Origin: Buxus sempervirens
Taxonomy: Eukaryota; Streptophyta; Magnoliopsida; Buxales; Buxaceae
Assembly: GCA_947561395.2 (NCBI GenBank)
Contig: OX387193.1
Location: 28,514,276-28,578,275, forward strand
Length of the DNA stretch: 64,000 bases
Reading direction: 5' to 3'
Shown: in pieces, positions 1 through 12,200 of the stretch
How positions within the stretch are numbered: the first letter of the stretch is position 1
How the letters are laid out: each line of letters starts with the position of its first letter
Notes under the pieces: model-generated
What the model saw: the letters and a program-made list of their open reading frames with translations, nothing else
What the model was told of the DNA's origin: nothing
The model's database searches: none
Translations under genes and position numbers: made by a program

Positions 1-122
1 CACCAAAAAAAACCCCCCAAAATGACCACCACAAAACAAAAGACAAAAAGAAAGAAAGAAAGCATTTCTCATGTTCAACAGGAAAAATGGATTTTTTTTT
101 TTTAAATTTGTAAAATTCACAC

Positions 123-224
123 CTGTACAAGAAAAGCCATATCAACCACCAATGTTGTAATTACACCAAATACAAGCCCCAGTACGCCATTAGCAACAGT
201 AGAAGAACCAATGTCAACATCAAT
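123..224 (-). CDS. EDR2: EDR2-like exon: DUF1336, IDVDIGSSTVANGVLGLV
   Basis: Thirty-four codons: IDVDIGSSTVANGVLGLVFG, then VITTLVVDMAFLVQ, a near-universal DUF1336 signature. Acceptor TTGCAG, donor GTGTGA. The last exon of the family (starting ANTxEELPERLIGAVR) must lie left of position 1. Confidence 0.95.
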
Positions 225-3200
225 CTGCAAAATAGAAATCTCTTTAGAGACCAAACTGGTTCCTATTGTTGTAAGTGATCTGTTTCTGTTAGGTAAGATC
301 AAATACTATAGACCAGCAGAGAGCAGTTCTTACTTCCAAGTATGTGGGACCACGTATATAGTTACAATCAACTGCTTTTCCAAGCAAACAAGGGGTGCTG
401 CCAACACTCTGGCGCACGATCCATGAGCCCTACATGACAACATATCAAGAATCAGAAGAAATGAAATAAAGGATATGGTTAAAAGAGAAAGTTAAAGGTC
501 AAAATAATAATTTATAGAAGAAAAGTTCTAATATTCCAGTCTGTAAAAAGGTTCCCAGGGATATAAAATTGTTTCCCATGTGCCTTAGCAGACCCCAGAA
601 TTAAATACATATAATAAATCATTTTCTAGGCATTGTACCAAGTATTGTATGGTTACTGTTAATCAACCATTTGTATTTACTGTAGCAAAATTTATATAAC
701 ATCTATCCAATCAATGTCTTCTTCATCACTACAAAATCTTCAGAATTTTAAAGTCCACTTCCATGGGCTACAGACTGAAGTTCAGTCGCCACCACAGAGT
801 CACATTTTTCAATTGCACAAGTGAGAGATTGTGACCAATGATTCAATAAGTATAGTTAGGCACCATCACTTGGAGTGATGGTAAAATCTTTGGGCTGCTA
901 ACATGAGAATGCAGGTTCTAGAGTGTTGCCATGTCGCATAAGAATAATTAAGTTATTGATGCTGTGGATAAGTGCTCACAATGGATCATTTATCCAAATG
1001 TATTGACTTTAATGTAGAAACATGGCCAAACACAAATAAAACATGCTGAGGACGTAAGACAATAACAGCATTTTAATAATAATCTGGAGTAATAACTCAT
1101 AAAATGGAATATGTTACATAAGGCACTATTAGTTATGCTAATAACAAGTCACTAGAATTATTAACATGAAATGTAAAATATAAAGTTATAACTAATAATG
1201 CATTACATAAATTTCATTTAATATTATATAATTCTAATTTTAATAGGTGTAATATATATTACAAACACATCATTAGAAAGTTAATTAGAAAGTAGTAACA
1301 ACTAATGTAAATGATATCATCATAATTCTAATAAAGTAGAAAATTTTCATTCAAAGATTGAATATCTGTACGTATTAGATGTCAACCAAAAAAGGTAACG
1401 ACAAAAAACAAAAGAGAAGTATTGATGTACTATTTCCCTTTAGGAGGATATTATATTGTTTAATGATCACGATATTAGTAAATTATTAACCACCAAAAAC
1501 AAAAGAGAAATATTGATATAATAGTTCTCTTTACTGGATATTATATCATTCAAAGATCATGATATTGACAAATTGAGTCTTGATTCACAGATTTGATGAA
1601 GAGCTTCACACAAGGGCAACAACATACATGACTTCTTGTTGGTTTTATAATTCATATTACTAGCAATATTGGATGTCCCTTGCACGTGGAAATTGATTTT
1701 CATAGGACTTACCTTTTTCTTAACCTTTCAGCTACTAGTTTCTAATCATTGAATCAAAATAATCAATTTTTTTAACAATCAAATATTATTTTAGAAGGAA
1801 TCTAATTGTTTGGATTACTTCTGAAATATTAGAAGAGTTTTATCTTATCATGATTGTTTAGAAGAGTTATTTATGCAAATTAATATTAATAGTCTAGTCA
1901 ACTTGTAGTGCTTGTTTTAGAATTGAATTTCGTTATATTGATTTAGGACTTTGAGTTCAAATAGGACAAGGAATTTCAAAAATATTATTTATTTAGAATC
2001 CTAGATACAACAAAAAGTCAAAAATCACTCTTCAACTGAAGATATTTGAACGGAAAAAACACTTAAGATAGTTCATGATTTTATTAATTGTATAGATGCA
2101 GATAAATTGTTGATTTCATATATATGAAAAGTGCCTTGATCAAGATACTGCCTAGATCAGTTAATTAGGTTACTGACATGTTCACTAAGAGAGATGCTGG
2201 CAGGGATGAGATGTTCACAGTGTTTTTTATTTGCAATGCTTAGGCATCCATTGCTGGGTTTCTACATAGTTTCTTGTACTTCTAATTCCTTAAACACACA
2301 CACACTTTATCAATATCTATTGCTTCATGCAATAATTACACAATTTCATATACTAGAACCTTCAGAAAGTTTTGAAAGTGTCCTGTTAACTTTCCTGAAT
2401 TCAGAAAGTTAGTTCCACTTCTGTAGCAACCACGCTCAATACCGAAGTTCAAGTCTTGAAGTATCAATCCTTGAAAATTTGCATCCATGTTTATTTTATC
2501 CATTTCTAAAATTTCTTCTGAGAATCTTTTTATTTCCTTAAACTTGTGAAATTTTAGTTAATATCAGTAGACTTCCACAAATTAGTTCCACTTTCAAAGG
2601 TACTGGAAAAGGCACCAAAATTGAAGCTTAATCTCTTTGTTACATTTGGCAAACATCCAGAACAATCCTTAAGGGGTAAACCATTGTTGCAGATGAATAT
2701 ACCATTATAATTGGGTCTTCCTTATCTTATCACTGAAAAAATCTATTCTTAATTTCTCTATCATTTGCTTATTTTATATTTTGTCCAGGTAACTTAATGT
2801 GCTTTCCAATCTTAACTTTCTTGTCTCAGGTAATGTTCCATCATGTATGGCTGCTCTAATTGCTTTTATTAGTTTGTGGGATGCTATGCAGTGTATTCGT
2901 ATATCAGCATAACTGATTCTTTTCTCTTCCATTATTGAACTGCACAAACACCATCCTACATTTCAATAAGAGATATATTTGATTAGACTATGAGATTTAA
3001 ACTACTTATTATGCGCTCATATAATATACAGGAAAGTCCCCCAAGGAGGAAAAAAATTCAGCTTTTCTGAATGAGCATTACTTGCAGAGACAGCTATAAA
3101 TGACAAGCAATAGGAAAAAGAAAGAGACCTTGGGAACAGATGGAATAAGCTTCAGCCTACTGTTACGGAACTCATCATCACCATCAATAAAACGTTGCAA

Positions 3201-6200
3201 GAGTGAGCCAGGAATTATTTGTTTTGTTACAAAATAAAATACCATACTGTAGTGTGTTGATGCAGGAACCTGCAATAATACCATGTTATTCTCTTCATGT
3301 ACTAGACAATCAAATTGGCAATATGAAGATTGAAGAAGCATTTAAAAAAAAAGGAATGGAGCTTACTTGCACGTTTATGACAAGAGAAAAAAGTCCTTTT
3401 TCTGTGGCAACCTACAAAAGAAGAACATTTAGAGATAAGGTACAATGTGCAATAGGAACTTATACAACAAATTCTGTTCCAAAATATAGTCCCATGACAA
3501 GTAAAATCTCCCTAAAAAATAATCTTGTCTCTTAAAAGAAAAGTGGAAAGACAAAAACAAGAACAAATCACAAATTGGTGCAGCACGAAATTTGACTCAA
3601 CCAGATGGTTAAGATGACAGAGCTAAACCTTGATAAGAGTTGCATGCGACAAACATAATGTGCATATAATTATGCTTCGACAAATATTCTAAGAAAAAAA
3701 AGATATATCATTTTATTTTGGAAGCAATGGTTCATATTCTGGGTCCAAGCTGAGGAACAAGTTGGACATGTGGAGAATAATGGGGTTGGGGAGTGCGGGG
3801 GGCAAAACCCCCTGCAGTACGGTAAAGGGTATTTTTGGGATTTCAGAAATACCCGGTTTAGAGTTGGTATATATATGTTGATGTAACCCTAATTGAATTT
3901 TTCTTCATAGTGGAAATTTTGCCATACACAGTGGACGTAGGCACATTGCCGAACCACTTAAATTTGCGTGTTCTTTATTTTTCTTACTATTCACGTTGCA
4001 CGATTCACAACATTTTATCACAACCATTTTAGTCCATAGATTATGTTTGAACTACAGATTCTCCCTATTGATGGGTGGGTTGTTCCACCTTGTAGGAGGG
4101 AAAGAATCTGACTCAACTTCCACATGGCATTTGAGAGGACAGGGTTCCTGATTTCAACTCATCAAATAAATTTAGGCACAATCCACTGCAATACCCTGAT
4201 TGTACGTTGTATGTATACACTAGGCAAAAGATATAATAATCTGTTGCACCAGGTTTTTTTGTATACATTGGTTTTTCAGCCACATTTAATATTGTGTCCA
4301 ATCCAGACTATCCACCTGATACAGGAACCTGTGGATTGGCTGCATAGACAACCCCTCATATGACTCATCACTACAAGTGTAATCAATTTATCAAAGCAAC
4401 CAGGTTTTTTATTTTCTTTGTAGTTCTAGACTGACTCTGCCAGGGTTTGCTTTATTGCTATATCTTTTATGCCCTGCCAGTCCCAGGCCCGGATAAAGGA
4501 GAAGGTTGCGTCAGGTTAGCAACTGGTGCAAAATTTTCAATAAATCTGAACATTACATGAATCTTGAATTAGAATCTCATATACATGCTAGTGTGTTGCC
4601 CATTATATGCAATGCGCTGCAACGGAGCACGGTTGCAATAAAAAATGAGCAAGAGTTGACAAAGTTCTCCACAAACGACGTCGCCTAGCTGCAATGAGAA
4701 GTGAGCAAGGTTTCTCGCATCAAGTTGGACAAAAGCGAGTAAAGAAGCTTGTCCAATATAGTAGGATTCACTTAGGTACTTGGAATAGAGAAACCTTAAC
4801 AGGGAAAAAACTAGAGTTAGTAGATACTATGAGGAGACGACAAATAAATATGATGTGTTTATAATAAACTTAATGGAAAGAGGATAACACTGAGCAGGTT
4901 GGTGAGTATAAACTTTGGTATACAGTGAACAGAAATGGGGTAGAAATAATGGTAAATAAGAATATGAAATACAATGTTGTTATCTTTATGAGAACTACTG
5001 GTAGAAAAATCTTGATTAAGTAACTTATATGTCAAGAAGTTATGAACATTATTAGCACCTATGCACCTCAAGTACGTTTAGATGAAAACATAAAAATAAT
5101 TTTTTTTAAAAAGAAATGGATGGGTTGATTTAAGGCATATATGAAATTGAAAGGATATTTACAGGAGAGGATTTAAATGGTTATGTAGGAGATGAGAGTG
5201 ATGGTTATAATAGAATCCATTGAGGAAGAGGCTTTGGTCAAAGGAATAAGATGGGAACATCAATACTTAAGTTTGCCATGGCCTATGCCCTTGCTTTAGC
5301 AAAATACCTTTTTCCAAAAGTGAATTGAACATTTGGTGACCTTTAAGAATGTATCAAATTGGAGCCTAATTGACTTTTTTCTTCTTAAAAGGACTGAATT
5401 AGCTACTTGTAGAGACTGCAAGGCTATTCCAGGCGAGAGTTTAGCTTCAAAACATAGAATAATGGTATTCGATATTTGTCATAAAAAGTGGGAGAAAAAC
5501 AAATATACTAAAACAAACACAAAAATAAAGTGGTGAAAGTTGAAAGGAGAGAATGTAGTAATTTTTAAGAATAACTTAATGAAAGAGGTCAGTTGGGACC
5601 TTATGGGTGATTCGACTAGCATGTGGAATGAAATGACCAATTGCATCACAAGACTTGGAAAAGAAGTATTAAGGGAATCGTAAGGTATTATTCCAGCTTA
5701 TAGGGAAACTTGATGGTGGAGTGATGTAGTCCATGAAGCTATCAAAGAGAAAAGACTATTTTAAAATTTGGGAAAAGAGTAAAATCCAAGAAAAGTTAGA
5801 AAGATATAAAAATGTTAAAAAGAAACCAAGAAGAAAGTGAAGCTAAAAATAATGCCTACAACAAGTTAAGTACTAAAGAAGGTCAAAACTTTATTTATAA
5901 ATTAGCAAGATTCAGAGAGAGCAAAACGAGGGACTTAAGTCAGGTTATATCTATTACAAGTAAAAATTTAAGAGTTTTGATAAAAGATCAGGAGATTAAA
6001 TTGTGTAAAGAATATTTTACAAAATTATTAAATAGAAACGGTACACAAAGATCTGGATTCTATATGGATGAGCAACAATGAAACTAGAGAACAAAACTAC
6101 ATTTGTGGGTTCAAGTTGTAAAAGTTAAAGATGTTCTAGTCAAAATAAGAATAGGAAAGCCTTGGGCCCGGATGGCATCCCTATAGAGGTGTGGACAGTT

Positions 6201-9200
6201 ATGGGGGATACTGGTGTATTTTGGTTGACTAAATTATTTAATGAAATTTTAAGGACTGGAAAAATTCCAATGCTTGGAGGATTGGTACAATAATACCAAT
6301 ATATAAAAATAAGGGAGATGTACATAAGTGTGCAAATTACCATGGCATTAAACTTACGAGTCACACTATGAAATTATGGGAAAAAGTGATTGAACATGGA
6401 TTAAGGCTAATAGCTAGAGTGATGAAAACAAATTTGCTTTATGCCTGGAAGATCCACTACCAAAATTATATTTCTTACTAAAAAGTTAATAATAGGAAAG
6501 TCCAGAGAAAAGAAAAAAGATTCCCATATGTCTTTATTGACTTAGAAAAACCATATAATAGGGTTCGAAAAGAATTAATTTGGTGGACTTTATACAAAAA
6601 AGGTGCACCAATTAAGTATATTGATATAATGAAGGATATGTATGAGAAAGCCGTAACTAAAGTAAAAACTATTGATGATGAGACAACTGATTTTCTGGAA
6701 AAGATAGGTTTACATCAAGGGTCAACTATCAGCCCTTATCTTTTTGCCTTAGTTATGGATGAGTTGAAGAGTCATATTCAAGATGAGGTGCCTTGATGTA
6801 TGTTATTTGCACATGATATAGTATTGGTTGTTCACACTAGAGAAGAAGTAAATATTAAGCTAGAATTGTGAAGAGATACCTTAAAATCAAAGGGTTTTAA
6901 AATAAGCAGTGCGAAAACTGAAAATGTAAAATGTCCTTAATAGAAATAACAATATAACTAATGACGCTATTAGAATTGGCAACAATATCGCTTTAAGTAA
7001 TACGTTCAAATATCTTTGATCAATGGTACAAAAAGATGGAAAAATTGATGAAGATGTTGCATATAAGATTAGAATAGGTTGGCTTAAGTAGAAAGGTGCT
7101 TATAGGGTTTTATGTAACAAGCGTGTTCCAATTAAATTAAAGGGCAAGTTCTACATGACAACTGTAACATCCTCAAAATTTGCATAAGGTTATTTTAGTA
7201 ATTTCCTAATTGAATTATTTAAATAAGATAATTAAATAATCATTAGACTTAAAAACTTAATTGGACTCAAGATTGAATTTATATAGCAAGATTTATGACC
7301 TATTAAGTTGGAAAAGGGCACTTTAGTAATAATGCTTGGTTGAGGGTCCTAAATTGGAATAGGACGAAGATTAATTAAATTATAAGTTAGAGATTAAGTG
7401 AAATTGTAATCCTAGCTGGATTGGGGAAGTCTAGTAAAATTATAATCCTAGTAGGAAATCTAATTCCTAATTAGAGTAGGAAACCCTAAGGCCCCATTAT
7501 AAATAGAACACTAAGGATTATTTTTAAGACTTTTATCCTATTAATAGAGATCTGAATATGGAGAGAAACCCTAGGAGTTTGGACGTGGAGAAGGAGAAAG
7601 AAGCATATTGATCTAGAGAGAGAATAAGAGGATTCAAAAGAGAAGAAAAGTGTTGCAGAAATTTCCTGTCCATATTTCATCAAAACGCGATCCGTAGAGA
7701 TTCCACTGTTGGATCGACCTCAAATTTCAAGGAGGTGTTCTTGACATCTAGTTCTTCAATCTGAACGGTGCAGATTGTGTTTGGAGCTGTCTAGCTTAAT
7801 CCAAAATCGACCAAAACGTGGCTACACCTAATTTTCAGCAAAGAAGAATTAGCAATTAGATGTAGGTTGATCTATAGATTTCAAGTTGTTTGTAGAACCC
7901 TGACCAAAGAATTTACGCCTAAACCTATTTATGAAAAATTATGGAAACATGAGATGACGTGGGCCTCAAATCATTCAATTAAAATTTTAATAAAGTAAAT
8001 TGTGCAAGCATGACTTACACATGAGATTCAAGAAATCTTAATTTGCAAATTCTATTGAATTTAATAATTTAAAATCATGAATACTACGAGCTCTGAAATG
8101 CCGCATAATAAAATTAACATGTAATACACTACATTTAATAATATGTTCAATAATTGTTTAATATACTATACAAATATATATCAATACTACTAAAAAATTG
8201 AGAATCTCAAGTGTATTTAAAAATTTTAAATGCCAAAGATACCTTTATTTCAAGAGTAACTTTTAGTGTTTCCTTTCACTTACGATTTTTAAGTAAATTA
8301 TATTTTCAAAATTCTTTTCTTGCTGAATAAGCCTAAATAAATATAACAAATCCAAACTAAAGAGTGTTATAGTAATAAAGCAATTTTTTATTTACCTCTT
8401 TAGTAACTAGAGAACATGACAAATCTCCAAATTTACATGAAAGAAAACCTTTTCATTAGCATATTTTTAAATTTTATACAAAAGAAAAATAATAATAATA
8501 CTAATACATGTACAAAAATAAATCGTTACATAAGCTGATTCTAAAAATACACATAATATACATACAATAAAGTAAATAAGATCACTGGGAAACACCTAAA
8601 ATATATTCTACAACAATAATTAAAAAAAATTATATGTGACTTTTAAATAACTTTAATTTTTAAATTCTTTGGTCATATAAAACTAAATAATAATCTAAAA
8701 ATAATGTCAGATACTAATTAACTATCATTTTAATTTAATAAGTAGTAATTAGGAAATATTGCCTTTCCAATTTTACAAAACTAAAGATCCCTAATTCAAG
8801 TGGCATTTTTACATTGTCTTTTTAAACCCTAAAGTAAACCATATTTTCCAAATTCCTTCCTATTTAGAGTATTAATCTTAAAGAAAAGAGAAGAAAATAG
8901 ACATATTGTAATAAAATAACTATTTTTGAGCATTTTTTTAAACATACATTTTGGTAGATTACGATGAAGGAACTAGATTCATGTTGTCAACCGCAATCAA
9001 TTGAGACAAGGCGTATATTGATAATAGTTTACATCCTAAATACAAGAAAAAAATAGTTCTAACCTAGCATCCATATATACAAACAGCTAAAAGCTTCAAG
9101 AAACAAACAAATTACATTCGAAAATAAATTTAAATTAATAAACAAATTTCTGCATTATATTAAGTATTAAGTTCTCTAGAAGGACCATAAACAAACATAA

Positions 9201-12200
9201 ACTAGTGCAGATCCCATGATAGCAAGGTCCCTAGAGGAGCAAATTAGCAATAAACCTAAAATTTGTCATATCTATGAATAGTGGCTATGCCCAAACTCAA
9301 ACCCATATTCTCATATAGGCAACATAAGTGATGATTGCTTTTCAAAATTTCTCTAATAATATAAAAAAGTTTTATTATTCTAAAAAATCATCTCAATAAA
9401 ATGATTAAATTTTATAATTTGATCTTTGTAATTAAAATACTATGAGTCACCCGACATATCTTATAAAATATATGTACACTAGAATTTTTACATGAATTTG
9501 CATAAATCCCATACTTCATGATAATATAAAATTCTTCTAGTACTCTATATGTAATAAAAAGTTAAATAACAGCTTAACATAATTTAATAATCAAAGTATT
9601 TATTAAAGAAGCAAGAATAATTTAGGCACATTATCTGAATTTCAAAAGTTCATCAACTGAACAAGACAAGAAAATGTTTCTACAGAAATATGACAACTTT
9701 TCTTTGAATAATTCCTTTTTTGTAACAAAAAATTAGTAAAAAAGATAATGTTTAGATTTCATCAGCTTTAACTAAAACATAAATTTTTAAGCATATAGAA
9801 AAGATCCTAACTCACACGTCAAAGGACCTAATTAATTTGGAAACACCTAAATTTATCGTTCTAAAACAACAATCATAAATCCATTAAAAATCAAACACAA
9901 ATAATAAAAATGGTTCTAACTCTAAAATTCTCCAACAATATAAACTTTTTAACATATATAAAAGGGATAATTACATTTGGAAAATGACAAAACCCTACCC
10001 TGACGTACGCACAAATAGTTACAAAGCTCCCTTCCAAGGATTTTATACTTGAAACGCCCATTAAATCTATTGTTAAGACTTATTAATTGTATTAACTCTT
10101 CAACTTTAGTTTGATATTTTTTTGGGTTATATTGGCCTTTAAATGAATTTAATCTCACAAGTTAGTTTGGTGATTTCAATTTTCTCGAACTAAAAAAAGA
10201 GGCTTACAGAAAGGCAAAGGGAGGTTTTTGGCATTTTCCAAATGTTAGGGGGCCTACATGCATAAGTGACATATCTCAAGGAGTGCGAGAAAATTACCCC
10301 TAAAATTTTAGCAATAAAATAATATCAAATATACGTTTAACACAGTAAAAAAATTTAAACTATTAAAAGGGTTAGTTTCATTCTTTAACGCCATAAAACA
10401 TCCAATACCTTCCAAAACAAGAACTATAGGTCCACAAATTTTTATAAGAATTTTCACAACAGTTTTAAATCAAAAAGTTCTTCATAATGTAAAACTCTTC
10501 TAATTTCTCAAAAATATTCAACAAAAGAAGTGCTAAATATTTCTAGGATGGAGCTGCTGACAAGTGGTGAGAGAGTGGAGTTTGGGTTGTGTATCCTCAG
10601 GAAGGACAATGAGAAGGGGAGACGTCTTATGGAGTCCATTGGCAATTGGTTCAGTGAAGATGAATGTTGATGGAAGTTCTTTTGGCAACCCCAGTCCTTT
10701 TGGCATTGGAGGAGTGCTGAGGGATTGTAGAGGTAGGATATTGAGCATTTTTAGTGGATCAATGGGCTGTGGAGATTCCACTCGTGCAGAGATCATGGCC
10801 CTTTTGTTTGGGCTTTTAAAGGCTCAAAAGATGGGGATTAGGGACTTCACCATTGAAGGAGACTCCATTACAGTCATGAGATGGATGCGTAGAGATACTT
10901 TCGGGTCTTAGAGGCTAGCACATTTCATTTGCAGAGCTAGAGCCTTGGCACATATGTTGAACGTCTCATTCAATCATGTACATAGAGAGGCTAATGGGAT
11001 TGCTGATCAGCTTGCAAAAATTGGGGCGTCGAGAGATGACATATATACAGGGCCAATTGCGGAGGAATTTATAGGGGCATGCGTAGAGTAGGGTCCTTTT
11101 TGTATGGGGATTTTTTGTATATGTGTTTTGTCCATATCTACAACGTTATAGGTTTTTGAGGGGTATCCCTGTCAGTGGTCTTGGGGCCTAGGGATTGGAA
11201 ATCACATAAACTTGTACTTACTATGTAACTATTTTTCTTAATCTGAATCATTAATTATCAAAAAAAAAAAAGAAGTGCTAAATATAATTATTATTAAAAA
11301 TATATTTTTAGTTTTCAAATAAAAGATTGCCACAAAAGAGAGAGAGAGAGAGAATGGTACCTTGAAAACCAATATCCACATGAAAAGCAGAGGCACTAAT
11401 GCTACTAATATAATTTAGAATAACATGAATTTTTGTCACCTTAAATATTTCTTTTAAAGAGTTAAACGGGTTCAACATATAGATTCAGGTTTAAGTTACT
11501 CTAATGCATTTTGTGTTCAGTTGGATTAAGACCATTAATAGAAATACCAAAACCAAACTTAAACCCCAATATTGCCACCAATTACCACCTGTATCTCTGT
11601 GATACCTGTGACACAGGCTGCAAGATAATTTGCAATCAGTTTATGCACACAGAGAATGTGAAAAGTAGGACTTGAAATCTGCTGGAGCCCTTTGCTGGAA
11701 GATCTGCTGGTCCAATAGTGAATACATGTCCACATAGGTGCATGACGCCTACGTGTACATACCCTCCACCGTTGGACCAGCAGATGTTCCAGCATGAGGG
11801 ACCAGCTGATATGGTCTCGAAAAGTAGTATCGATAATACTAACTTGCACTGCACAGCCTTGACGTCTTGCAATATGATCCATCCGTTTTGTATCCTTGAA
11901 CCAATCAACAGCAACAAGCTCCATCAGATGCTTCCCCGCAGGAATCTGCAGATATTCATTGCAAACAAAGTAAGTAGTGCACCCAGGAAGGCCAAAAATA
12001 TTTGCTGATAAAAGAAAAAAAGGGAAGCAGGAGATGAAGAGCCTAAAATAAACCTTGGCTTTGTCGTAAAGAAAATTCTTGCCACGGACTCTAAAGTTAT
12101 TCCCGTCACACAGTTTCCAACAATTGCGACTATTATCATTGTCATTGCGTTGCAGATTCCCAGAAAAACATGATAAATCAATTTGAATCTTTGGCTCTTC

